Source: JBBKWJ01 sp037968895 (GTDB taxonomy: Bacteria > Actinomycetota > Acidimicrobiia > Acidimicrobiales > SZUA-35). Taken from it: a DNA stretch of 25,808 nt. The stretch is from positions 1 to 25,808 of the forward strand of contig JBBKWJ010000015.1 in NCBI GenBank assembly GCA_037968895.1, given 5' to 3'. Shown piece after piece: positions 7,802 to 15,295 of this stretch (the stretch's first letter is position 1; the number at the start of each line of letters is the position of its first letter). The notes under the pieces are model-generated. The model did no database searches. It was not told the DNA's origin and saw only the letters and a list, made by a program, of their open reading frames with translations. A program made the position numbers and the translations under genes.

Positions 7802-9208
7802 CTATCGGGATGACGGACGGTTCTCGGGCTCTTGTGGCTTTAGCTGGCTCGTCACCATGTCGGTGGCCGAGATCGCGCCGTCGACGTGGTAGCGGTGGTG
7901 ATTCTCTTCGATCCGGTCTGGCACATAGCGGTAGTTGACCATGAATCCGAGACTTCGCTGCCAACCTGAACGCCCCGGGTTGCCGAGCCAGTTGATCTTC
8001 TCCACCCGAGCGCCGTTTGAGAGATGAAAGTTAGCGACGGGGTCCATCGCTCTTGTGCCGCGACGCTCCTCAAGCAGGTAGCGCGTGATGAGGCGCTCGA
8101 GAACAGGCTTTGCGTTGGTGAACGCGTCTGTCGTCGGCTTCGCCTCGCTCACGATCAGCTGCTTGAGCACATCGATGCCGCCGCCGGGGATTCCGGGGGC
8201 GAGTAGCTGGTGTTCGGCTGGCACAAGCGGGTCGCGGGTCTCAAGCTCAGCGGCCAACCACGCTCGGAAGCCTGGAATTGGCGACAAGGTCGAGAACGTC
8301 GTGAGGTTTGGTAGCTCTCTCGTGAGCTCTTCAACGACGGTCTTGATCAGAAAGTCGCCGAGCGAGACACCGGCGAGTCCTTGATGACAGTTAGAGATCG
8401 AGTAGAAGATCGCCGTGTCGGCTTTGCTCGCGTCGATTCGTTCTTGCGAGTGATCGAGTAAGGGCGCCAACTCTCGAGCAATGCCAAGCGTCAATGCGAC
8501 TTCGACGAATATCAACGGCTCGCCTGGCATCGCGGGGTGGACGAATGCATAGCAGCGACGGCCTTGGCCGAGTCGACCTCGTAGGTCATCCCACGACTCG
8601 ATCGCGTGGACCGCTTCGTACTCGATCAGCTTCTCCAGTAGCGATGCCGGCGTATCCCAGGTCAGTCGCTCCAAGCGGAGCATGCCCACGTCGAACCATG
8701 ACTCAAGAATGGCCTTCAGATCGGTGTCGAGGACCCGAAAGTTATCGCTTGACTTGCGGAAAGGCAGGAGCGCTTCGCGCAGATCGACCAGGAACGATAA
8801 GCCGCCGTCTATACCGATAAAGCGTTTCATGAGGCGCACACGGCGTGGCTCCAGCGCGGCTGCCAAGATGTGCTCGGCTTGCCGACGAGATGGTGCATCG
8901 CTGGCCCGGAGGACGCCGTCGATAGCGCGGTCAACTTCGGCATCGTCGTGGTCGTATTCGTCGGCCAGCAGTTCGAAGAACCGACGTTGGCCATTTGCAT
9001 CGAACTCAAGGAACTGGGCGCCAATGGCGGCGGCTTTGCGCCTGGCGGCAACCTCGCCACCCTTGGCGGCGATGCATTCGTCGATTGCGACCCGTAGCTT
9101 TGCCAGCTGATTGTCGGGAAGCGACGGATCGAGCTTCAGGCCCTCGTCTGCTGACGCCGCGCGCCAGCGTCGGACCTGCCGAACAACTCGTTCAAATCGA
9201 TTTGCCAT
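7802..9208 (-). CDS. Malonyl-CoA decarboxylase
   Basis: This 468-residue protein matches the malonyl-CoA decarboxylase family, which converts malonyl-CoA to acetyl-CoA and CO2 in the cytosol. The N-terminal half is the helical oligomerisation domain. The C-terminal half, with the acetyltransferase-like fold, shows FVEVALT, the FYSISNCHQGLAGVSLGDFL region with the family's active-site Ser, TFSTLSPIPGF, and NFHLSNGA with the catalytic His (about His395). Two adjacent ATGs occur. I chose the second (9208) because AGGAGG lies five bases before it and only two before the first. Length is normal for bacterial members. It leads a likely operon with the PPOX protein. Physiologically it could recycle malonyl-CoA or allow malonate use; no malonyl-CoA synthetase is adjacent. 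Confidence 0.95.
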   Translation of the reverse strand: MANRFERVVRQVRRWRAASADEGLKLDPSLPDNQLAKLRVAIDECIAAKGGEVAARRKAAAIGAQFLEFDANGQRRFFELLADEYDHDDAEVDRAIDGVLRASDAPSRRQAEHILAAALEPRRVRLMKRFIGIDGGLSFLVDLREALLPFRKSSDNFRVLDTDLKAILESWFDVGMLRLERLTWDTPASLLEKLIEYEAVHAIESWDDLRGRLGQGRRCYAFVHPAMPGEPLIFVEVALTLGIARELAPLLDHSQERIDASKADTAIFYSISNCHQGLAGVSLGDFLIKTVVEELTRELPNLTTFSTLSPIPGFRAWLAAELETRDPLVPAEHQLLAPGIPGGGIDVLKQLIVSEAKPTTDAFTNAKPVLERLITRYLLEERRGTRAMDPVANFHLSNGARVEKINWLGNPGRSGWQRSLGFMVNYRYVPDRIEENHHRYHVDGAISATDMVTSQLKPQEPENRPSSR

Positions 9209-9287
9209 CATGACCTCCTATCGGCACGCTAGACAGCGATCTGATGGAAGTCGTGTCGCCAGTCAGGAAACCGTGATGCGGGTCGGG

Positions 9288-9770
9288 CTACCCGGCCGCT
9301 GGGGTTCCGAGGTAGGGAACCGGGTCGCCGGGCTGGGGTACTGCTGGTCTGGACCAGCGAAGAATAGGGGCGACGTCTGCGGCAATGGCGCGCCAACCTG
9401 CGGGGTCCCAACCGTTTGCGACTTGGAGCAGCGCATCGGAACGCACGTGAACGAGTGCCGGTAGACGTTCAATGCCGAAGTCGTTGATGACGGTCCTGGT
9501 TGGATCGGCGAATGTGAGGAACTCGTCAGCCAGGGGGCCAAGGAAGTCGCGGCAACCGTCGTCGTCAGCGGCGACGAGCCAGCCAACTCGGATATCGGCC
9601 GGTGCGAAGTGTTCTAGAAAACTTTTTGCCGTGTCGAGGATCCACGAGCTTTCGGCCGTGTACGGGTCGAGGGCTACCAGTAGGAGCGGGTACGCAGACA
9701 GCCAGTCCCGGAGCGGGAATCCGTCGCCTTGTACAGAGTCAAGTATCACGTCATTCGATGCTACGGCCAC
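9288..9770 (-). CDS. Thioredoxin-fold protein lacking the CxxC motif
   Basis: The 160-residue protein has the order expected of a redoxin/TlpA-like thioredoxin fold: a PLRDWLSAYPLLLVAL strand, a helix, a DIRVGWLVAADDDG strand, FADPTRTVINDFGIERLPALVHV (the LPA stands at the cis-Pro site), and a final helix with a Pro-rich tail. At the site of the usual CxxC the sequence is DPYTAESSW, and the only Cys is in DDDGCRDF, so thiol-disulfide exchange by the normal mechanism is not possible. The GTG start at 9770 is the only good start and has no clear Shine-Dalgarno. I am confident of the gene. Its function is unknown. It is on the same strand as malonyl-CoA decarboxylase, 79 bases upstream of it, and divergent from the eIF2B-fold gene. 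Confidence 0.82.
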   Translation of the reverse strand: MAVASNDVILDSVQGDGFPLRDWLSAYPLLLVALDPYTAESSWILDTAKSFLEHFAPADIRVGWLVAADDDGCRDFLGPLADEFLTFADPTRTVINDFGIERLPALVHVRSDALLQVANGWDPAGWRAIAADVAPILRWSRPAVPQPGDPVPYLGTPAAG

Positions 9771-9898
9771 GGCGGGAGAGGCTAGCGCACCTTTGGGCGA
9801 AGTCCGAACTCCTCGGGTGAACGGATCTGGCGAAATCTGTCCGTCTGCGCCCCGACCCGACTAGTCATCGTCGACGAAAGGGGCATTAAGGTGTCGTT

Positions 9899-10684
9899 GT
9901 GCATCCCATCGAGCAACTTCGCTACGTCGCCCGAACGTCGAGCAACGATGCTGTTCTGCTCGCGGCTGAGGCGGCCCATGCGCTTGCCAGCTTTAACGGC
10001 GATAACGGTGGGCTACTCCTCGGAACTCGTCAGCTCTTGAGGCGCCAGCCACTGATAGCGCCGCTGTGGTGGGTTGGTAGTCATTTGGGTAATGCACTCA
10101 ACCTGCATGAGGAGGCGTACCGCCTTAGCGAGGCTTTGCGCCATGACGCCACCTCGTCGCATCTCGCTGCAGAGCTACCAAACGATATAACCGTGCTGAT
10201 CTCGGGATACCCAGATGCCATTGTGCGCGGACTTTGTGATCGCCCTGACCTGTCTGTACTCGTGCTCGACACCGAGGGCCAAGGATTTGGCGCAGTACGC
10301 CAGCTTGAGCGAGCGGGGCTGCAGGCCGAGACGGTCGACCCGTCGTACCTCGCAGGCGCCGTTGACGCGGCCAACATCGTGCTCAATGAGGCAACGGCCG
10401 TCGGCGGCTCCACTGTGCTCGGCGAGCTGATGGCGCTCTCGACGTCAATGCTCGCCGCACACTCCGGTACTGCGCATTGGATGGTCACTCCGGTTGGGCG
10501 AGCGCTTCCCGAGGCATATGTGGAAGAGATGGTTATCAGGGCGGCCCCCGAGCGGCGCGTCTCGTGGCTCGCGCCGTTTGAGACGCTTCCGGCATCGGGC
10601 ATCACTGTCTGGGTCGGGCCTGAGGGTGTGTCTGACCTCGTGCCGCCCGCGTCGTGCCCCGAGCTCCCCGAGCTCCTCCGCTGA
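9899..10684 (+). CDS. eIF2B / ribose-1,5-bisphosphate isomerase-fold protein, probably non-canonical
   Basis: The 261-residue soluble protein begins with a helical domain (HPIEQLRYVARTSSNDAVLLA) resembling the N-terminus of eIF2B-alpha/R15P-isomerase/MtnA proteins. A Rossmann-like half follows, with DITVLISGYPDAIVRGL, LSVLVLDTEGQGFGAVRQLE, and VDAANIVLNEATAVGGSTV. In active sugar-phosphate isomerases the corresponding places carry an ESRP-type loop and a GAD with the catalytic Asp. Here they read DTEGQG and EATAV, so ordinary isomerase chemistry is doubtful. The start is GTG at 9899 with AAGG seven bases before it. It is divergent from the thioredoxin-fold gene, with 128 bases between them. 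Assignment to the fold is by eye and moderately secure; the function is unknown. Confidence 0.75.
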   Translation: MHPIEQLRYVARTSSNDAVLLAAEAAHALASFNGDNGGLLLGTRQLLRRQPLIAPLWWVGSHLGNALNLHEEAYRLSEALRHDATSSHLAAELPNDITVLISGYPDAIVRGLCDRPDLSVLVLDTEGQGFGAVRQLERAGLQAETVDPSYLAGAVDAANIVLNEATAVGGSTVLGELMALSTSMLAAHSGTAHWMVTPVGRALPEAYVEEMVIRAAPERRVSWLAPFETLPASGITVWVGPEGVSDLVPPASCPELPELLR

Positions 10685-10690
10685 TCCCGA

Positions 10691-10720
10691 CTGTCACACG
10701 TATCCGATACCTGTGATAGT
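10691..10720 (+). promoter_or_regulatory. Candidate leaderless promoter of the lipoprotein gene
   Basis: CTGTCA (10691-10696, 4 of 6 to TTGACA) and GATAGT (10715-10720, 4 of 6 to TATAAT, with a TG two bases before) are 18 bases apart. The -10 ends five bases before the ATG at 10726, so transcription would start at about the start codon. The match is moderate. Confidence 0.4.
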
Positions 10721-10725
10721 TGAGC

Positions 10726-11958
10726 ATGCGGTCTGTTGCGGCGTTCCTCGTCACACTGGTTGGGCTAGCGAGTTGTAGCTCGGCGGCCGACCCGGTCGCG
10801 TCGGGCTCGGTGCCTACCGAGTCGACTGCGATTCGTGAGCCTGCCAGCGAAGCTTCAACGACCCTGCCGCCCACGACGGTACCTCCGAGCACGACCGAAA
10901 CGACAGTGCCAAACCTTTCGTTGGAGCCGACGAACGTCGTCGAAGTGCCCGCTGGCTTCGTCCCAATCTCGGTTGCGATCGGTCCCGAAAGCGTCGCTGT
11001 GCTTGCTCCAGCATCGCCCAGCCAGCCCCCGCTGATCTGGTCAACCGCGATGAATGGCGCACTCCCAATCACCGACCTCCTACCCGATGCGCTGCTGATG
11101 TCAAACGGATCGTGGTTGGGGACCGCGTCTGTCGCCTATTTCGACGGACGCTACTTTGCGTTCGTTTCTGATGACAGAGCTGCAGCGGACGTGGCCCCGA
11201 CTGGACTCGTCAGCCCCGACGGAGTTACCTGGACGGCGCTTGAGATGACAGTGCAGATGAAAACTCGGCTCTCGCGCTACAGGACGCCCGAGTCGCCACC
11301 AGCAGAAGGAGCGTCAGGGGTTCTCGGCGTTGCCGTGCTCGATGATCGGCTCATCGCAACCGGATGGGCAACTGTCGACGGTGGCGTCCGGCCTGTCGTC
11401 TGGGAGTCATCCGATGGTGAAGTCTGGCGCCTCTCGGTTATCGGGTCGGGCAACATCTGCCCGGAATATGGTTCGAGGGTTGCGGCCACCGACGAAATGA
11501 CTGTGGTTGAGCTTCAAGGTTGCTCTTATTTCGGCGCCGGGGCCCAGGCGGCCGTCAACGGCCAGGCCTTCACTTTTGTTGCTGACTATCTTGGCCAAGA
11601 CGCTCGTTCGAGCACGAGGATGCTCGGTATCGTCAGTGGCAAACTCATTGCTGTTCGGACTGGTTTCTCGCCCGACGTCCCGACGACGCTTCGAGAGCTT
11701 GCAGGCGGCGGAGGGTGGATCGATCGAGCACTCCCCGACACGGGCGAGAACGACGTGTTGTGGTCTGGCCTCGCTAACGACTCAGTTGGCGTTGTCGTAT
11801 GGGTTACGAGCATTGATGGCGCTCCGACCTTCTTCTGGCAGATGCAGGCCGATGGCTGGCTCTCACTACCGCTTGACGGCTCCACCATCATCGCCGTTGA
11901 TGACGACCACATCGTGACTCTCGCTGGCGACCGCCTGCTCTTCTACGCAAACGACTGA
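10726..11958 (+). CDS. Predicted lipoprotein of unknown function
   Basis: The 410-residue product starts with a lipoprotein signal peptide: charged start, hydrophobic core AAFLVTLVGLASC, and LASC lipobox with Cys17 as the lipidated residue. A Ser/Thr/Pro-rich linker follows (about residues 18-65). The rest contains repeated motifs of beta-propeller style, such as SPDGVTWTALE and SSDGEVWRLS, which resemble the SxDGxxW pattern of sialidase/BNR-like blades. I infer an extracellular beta-propeller, not a known enzyme. I chose the ATG at 10726 over a TTG two codons earlier. There is no Shine-Dalgarno, but GATAGT ends five bases before the ATG, which fits a leaderless message. A strong hairpin follows the stop. 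Confidence 0.88.
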   Translation: MRSVAAFLVTLVGLASCSSAADPVASGSVPTESTAIREPASEASTTLPPTTVPPSTTETTVPNLSLEPTNVVEVPAGFVPISVAIGPESVAVLAPASPSQPPLIWSTAMNGALPITDLLPDALLMSNGSWLGTASVAYFDGRYFAFVSDDRAAADVAPTGLVSPDGVTWTALEMTVQMKTRLSRYRTPESPPAEGASGVLGVAVLDDRLIATGWATVDGGVRPVVWESSDGEVWRLSVIGSGNICPEYGSRVAATDEMTVVELQGCSYFGAGAQAAVNGQAFTFVADYLGQDARSSTRMLGIVSGKLIAVRTGFSPDVPTTLRELAGGGGWIDRALPDTGENDVLWSGLANDSVGVVVWVTSIDGAPTFFWQMQADGWLSLPLDGSTIIAVDDDHIVTLAGDRLLFYAND

Positions 11959-11978
11959 AACGACAGGGCCCCACGCCA

Positions 11979-12023
11979 ACTGGTCCCGGTGGAACAGCCT
12001 CAGGCGGTACCACCGGGACCAGT
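11979..12023. terminator. Perfect 14-bp hairpin between two convergent genes, probable bidirectional terminator
   Basis: The arms 11979-11992 and 12010-12023 are perfectly complementary over 14 bases (ACTGGTCCCGGTGG and its reverse complement) with a 17-base loop. It sits 20 bases after the lipoprotein stop and 28 bases before the end of the F420 oxidoreductase gene on the other strand. Neither side has a T-run, so it is not a classic intrinsic terminator. It may block 3' exonucleases or act with Rho, as is common in actinobacteria. Confidence 0.65.
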
Positions 12024-12051
12024 ACGGGGGATAGGGCAGGTACGTGTACTT

Positions 12052-12972
12052 TTAGGCGAGGGTGAGGCCGTAGAGGTCGAAGATCTCGGCAAAGGCTTTC
12101 ATCTGGCCACCCGAGGTTGAGCTTGGCACGAGGATCGGCGTGGTAACGCCTGCGTCATACCAGGCCTCGACACCGTCACGGACTTCGGACGCTGAGCCAA
12201 AGAGCGTGCAGTCGGCGAGCCAGGCTTCGGTCATCGCTTTGGCAATGGCGTCTTCGTCCTTCGCTGCGATTCCGGCCTCGACCGCTTCCATCTCTTCGGT
12301 GTACCCGGCGTCTTTCCAGTAGTTGCGATAGTTGGGGAGCGCCACGTAGCCGCGAAGTGTCGCCCGGTTGCGGGCTGCGCCGGCGGCGCGGTCATCGTCG
12401 ATAACCGTCGGGATCATGTTGCCGACGAAGAAGCCAGCATCGATTCGGTCTTGGGGGATAAGCGAGAGGGAGTGGGCCATTCGAGATCGGGAGGCGTTGG
12501 CCCAGACGGCACCATCGCTGACCTCAACGCTGAGGCCAACCATCTTGTCGCGTAGGGTCGCAAGGACAATGGGTGGAACTTCTCCGACGTAGTTGGCGGC
12601 GGCTCGAATCGCCTCGACGTAGTCGCGGGTGTCAGCCAGTGGTTTGCCAACATTCAGGCCAAGACGCTGATGCACGGGACCGTGCGTGACCCCAAGGCCG
12701 AGGCGGAACCGACCCTCAGCGACCTCTTGGATGTAGGAGGCTGTGGCCGCGAGCGCATCGGGATGCTGGAGGTAGATCGGGTGAATCGCCGTACCAATCT
12801 GCACATGCTCGGTGACGTGAGCGATGCTGAGGCAGAGGCTCATAGCGTCGCCAAAGCTGGGACAATAGATGCCCGAGAAACCTCCGGCATCAATTGACTT
12901 GGCGAGATCGATAGTGCGGGAGCGGCGTCCAGGAACAGCGACGAGGGCGAGGGCTGGCATGCGATGGTTCAT
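12052..12972 (-). CDS. LLM-class (luciferase-like) F420-dependent oxidoreductase
   Basis: The 306-residue protein is a luciferase-like monooxygenase-fold TIM barrel. Seen are SIDAGGFSGIYCPSFGD, VQIGTAIHPIYLQHPDALAA (the non-prolyl cis-peptide region of this family), EVAEGRFRLGLGVTHGPVHQ, and a C-terminal SASEVRDGVEAWYDAGVTTP. Actinobacterial members of this subgroup are predicted to use F420 rather than FMN and act on alcohols, aldehydes or CoA-linked intermediates. Its ATG lies three bases after the TAA of the acyl-CoA dehydrogenase gene (AAGG within that gene's end as ribosome site), so the two are translationally coupled and probably work on linked substrates. The specific reaction is unknown. 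Confidence 0.92.
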   Translation of the reverse strand: MNHRMPALALVAVPGRRSRTIDLAKSIDAGGFSGIYCPSFGDAMSLCLSIAHVTEHVQIGTAIHPIYLQHPDALAATASYIQEVAEGRFRLGLGVTHGPVHQRLGLNVGKPLADTRDYVEAIRAAANYVGEVPPIVLATLRDKMVGLSVEVSDGAVWANASRSRMAHSLSLIPQDRIDAGFFVGNMIPTVIDDDRAAGAARNRATLRGYVALPNYRNYWKDAGYTEEMEAVEAGIAAKDEDAIAKAMTEAWLADCTLFGSASEVRDGVEAWYDAGVTTPILVPSSTSGGQMKAFAEIFDLYGLTLA

Positions 12973-12975
12973 TGG

Positions 12976-14592
12976 TTATGCCTTTTCAGCAGCGACGAGG
13001 GAGCGGGCGATGACTTTTAGGCAGAGCACTTCGTCTGCGCCTTCGAAGATGCTGAGCACACGAGCATCGAGGAAGTAGCGGCTGACGTCGTATTCTTCGG
13101 CGTAACCCATGCCGCCGTGGATCTGCATCGCCTCACGAGTGACCCACTCGGCTGCTTTGCAGACGTAGGCCTTCAACATCGAGGCCTCCATCTTTCCTTC
13201 GCCCTTCGCCATCAATACGCCGACGGCGTAGGTGAACTGGCGAGACGCCTGGATGATGGCGGCCATGCGAGTGAGCTTGGCCTTCGTGAGTTGATAGTTG
13301 GCGATCGGCTCGCCGAATACCTTGCGGTCTTGGGCGTATTCCTTGGCTGTCTCGTAGGCGGCCTGCATGACGCCGATTGCCCTGGCGGCGGTCTGAAGAC
13401 GACCGTTCTCGAAACCAGCCATCTGGAAATAGAAGCCTCGGCCCATGCCAGCCTCGCCGCCGATGAGATTGTCGGCAGGCACGTACCAGTCTTCGAACGA
13501 CACCTCGTATGAATGCATGCCCCGATACCCAATGGTGTCGATCGGGCTTCCGGTCATCTTGCCGTCGCCCTCGGCCTTACCTGCCCGAATAGCTTGGTCT
13601 TGGACGAAGTCGAAGCCATGGGCCTCGCCCCGTTCCTTTGGCACGATGAAGATGGAGAGGCCGCGGTGGCCCTTTGACCGATCGGGGTCGGTCCTTGCAA
13701 GCACCATGAGGACGTCGGCCCTGGCCGCAAACGTGCACCACGTCTTGACCCCATTGATGAGATAGCCGGAACCATCGGCGGTTGGCGTTGCCGTGACTTT
13801 TACGCCGGCGACATCCGAGCCGAAGTCGGGCTCGGTCACCGCTACGGCATTCATGATCTCGCCAGAGGCGAGGCGAGGCAACCACTCGTTCTTCTGCGCT
13901 TCGGTGCCACCGGCCTCGAGGGCTCGGGCGAGGATCTCGGGGCGGGTAATCAGTGAGCCACCGGCGCCAAGCGATGCTCGTGAGAGCTCCTCGGTGGCGA
14001 TAACCATGCCGTAGTAATCTGACTCGCCTCCGCCTGCGAACCCGCCGAACTCTTCAGGGATCGAAAGGCCGAAGACGCCGATTTCGGCGAGACCGCTGAT
14101 GATGGACTCGGGTATGTCGGCGTTGGTCCGATGAATGTGTTCAGCATGTGGCTTGATCTGCTCTTCAGCAAATCGTCTGAAGGTGTCTTGCACGAGGTCG
14201 AAATCGACATCAAGATGGCGTTCGCCGTCTTCGAATGCGAGGTTGGCGAGAACCTCTGGGTCGCGCCACGCCGCTACGAAAGGTCTGGTGTCGTCGAGGG
14301 CGGTTGGATCGCAGCCCCACTGGGCTTCTCGGCCCCAGATCTTGCCGCCAAGGTCGGCGATTGCGTCGGCGGTGAAGACGCTTGTCAACTGGGCTTCGGT
14401 TTCGCCCTTTGCTCCGTAGTCGAGGCACGCCCTGGCCGTCGCCATTGCAGCGGCGGCATGGGCGATGTCGTATGCGAGGACCTGATCGGCATCGACCGAT
14501 CCAGTCTCGGCGAGCTTCTTGGTGGCGGCGCGGATCACTCCAGTGGCAACTTCGATTGCGGACGCAGCAGATTGCAGATCAGGCATGCTCAT
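12976..14592 (-). CDS. mcd: Acyl-CoA dehydrogenase with long N-terminal domain, probable (2S)-methylsuccinyl-CoA dehydrogenase
   Basis: The protein has 538 residues, about 150 more than a usual acyl-CoA dehydrogenase, owing to an extra helical N-terminal domain (1 to about 135). The ACAD core follows: IPEEFGGFAGGGESDYYG, VTEPDFGSDVAGVKVTATP (flavin and substrate segment), KTWCTFAARADVLMVLARTD, the IHGGMGYAEEYDVSRYFLDARVLSIFEGADE end, with the Glu of FEGADE at the place of the catalytic base. Length, N-terminal extension and the DAR-LxIFEGA ending fit methylsuccinyl-CoA dehydrogenase of the ethylmalonyl-CoA pathway, which oxidises (2S)-methylsuccinyl-CoA to mesaconyl-CoA with FAD. Another long ACAD of unknown substrate is the alternative. 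The ATG at 14592 lacks a Shine-Dalgarno; TACGAT seven bases upstream could be the -10 of a leaderless message. A second ATG is two codons in. Confidence 0.93.
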   Translation of the reverse strand: MSMPDLQSAASAIEVATGVIRAATKKLAETGSVDADQVLAYDIAHAAAAMATARACLDYGAKGETEAQLTSVFTADAIADLGGKIWGREAQWGCDPTALDDTRPFVAAWRDPEVLANLAFEDGERHLDVDFDLVQDTFRRFAEEQIKPHAEHIHRTNADIPESIISGLAEIGVFGLSIPEEFGGFAGGGESDYYGMVIATEELSRASLGAGGSLITRPEILARALEAGGTEAQKNEWLPRLASGEIMNAVAVTEPDFGSDVAGVKVTATPTADGSGYLINGVKTWCTFAARADVLMVLARTDPDRSKGHRGLSIFIVPKERGEAHGFDFVQDQAIRAGKAEGDGKMTGSPIDTIGYRGMHSYEVSFEDWYVPADNLIGGEAGMGRGFYFQMAGFENGRLQTAARAIGVMQAAYETAKEYAQDRKVFGEPIANYQLTKAKLTRMAAIIQASRQFTYAVGVLMAKGEGKMEASMLKAYVCKAAEWVTREAMQIHGGMGYAEEYDVSRYFLDARVLSIFEGADEVLCLKVIARSLVAAEKA

Positions 14593-14675
14593 GCGTCAGA
14601 TCGTAGATCAGGATGGTTCGACACCGATAAATCAGCTAGCTGCGACTCTGGTCACCCATTGGAAGGGTGCGGCCG

Positions 14676-15236
14676 CTAGTCGGTAGTCGCCGCCCGTCGA
14701 ACCAACTCGTCAATGGACGGTCGGTCGTCGGGACCGGCTCCTTGATAAAGCCATGCGATCGCTCCAAGGGAGTCGACGATGACATTCCCGCCGAGCTGGA
14801 GCGTGTCCTCGCCCTTACTTCGGATCGTGGCCCGTTCGAGCCGATGGCCTGCTTTGAAGAGCTCCCGGTAGCGCTTTGCTGCCTTCAATCCCCAGATGCG
14901 CCAGACACTGCCGCGAGCGAAGCCCATCGCGTGGTAGAGGTCACGGTCGAGATCGGTGACGACAGTGAACGGCGCGGCGAATCGTTGCTGATATCCCTTT
15001 AGGTTTCGCACCTTGGTGAATGTGATGATCACAACGTCGATTGGTTCGCCCGATGCGTCTACGAGTTCGGTTAGTCGGTCGCTCACGGCGCCGATATGGG
15101 CCCGGCAGGGCAGTCAACCGAGGTGGCGGTGAAAGACCAGAAGCACCGGCCGGCCGAGATGCTGCGCAATACTCCACGGATCGCCTCGGTGGTCGACCAG
15201 GGTGTTGGAGGGGAATGGGCTTCCGACGACAGGCAT
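14676..15236 (-). CDS. SelU/peroxiredoxin-like selenoprotein (AhpC-TSA_2 type) with in-frame TGA read as selenocysteine
   Basis: Read through one TGA (15116-15114), the frame from the ATG at 15236 gives 186 residues with Sec41. The N-terminal part (MPVVGSPFPSNTLVDHRG, then RPVLLVFHRHLG) and the part after the TGA (LPCRAHIGAV, then IDVVIITF and FTVVTDLDRDLYHAMG) are the two halves of one thioredoxin-fold AhpC/TSA protein. The TGA sits at the first position of the family's CxxC, giving U-L-P-C. Cys homologues have C-x-x-C there, and vertebrate SelU has UxxC at the equivalent site. No other stop interrupts the frame. A SECIS-like hairpin follows. Such proteins are expected to reduce peroxides or disulfides using a thiol donor. 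A nonsense-mutated pseudogene is the alternative, but the exact position argues against it. It is divergent from mutY across 59 bases. Confidence 0.88.
15075..15094 (-). promoter_or_regulatory. Candidate bacterial SECIS element for the SelU-like gene
   Basis: On the minus strand TCGG-CGC, loop CGTGA, GCG, bulged A, CCGA forms a 7-bp stem with one bulge and a 5-base loop. The loop starts 26 bases after the TGA and has G at its second position. This fits the bacterial SECIS rule: a hairpin within the coding region just after UGA, a small apical loop with a G in the first two positions. A weaker hairpin closer to the TGA (GCCG/CGGC) also exists. Confidence 0.65.
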
Positions 15237-15253
15237 GCGGGTGTAACCGTAGA

Positions 15254-15277
15254 CGAGGCCCGTTTCTTTCCGCCTCG
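15254..15277. promoter_or_regulatory. Inverted repeat in the divergent selenoprotein/mutY promoter region
   Basis: Arms CGAGGC (15254-15259) and GCCTCG (15272-15277) are separated by 12 bases inside the 59-base spacer between the two divergent genes. The arms are 18 bases apart centre to centre, on nearly the same DNA face. It could be an operator for one or both genes; short arms make chance possible. Confidence 0.35.
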
Positions 15278-15295
15278 GGCATCTAGGATCTTTCG

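Noticed and set aside
14131..14679. 182-residue plus-strand ORF
   Set aside because: Shadow of the acyl-CoA dehydrogenase gene on the other strand.
15090..15106. GCCG/CGGC hairpin directly after the SelU-like TGA as SECIS
   Set aside because: The loop starts only 11 bases from the TGA and the stem has four to five pairs; the hairpin at 15075-15094 fits better.
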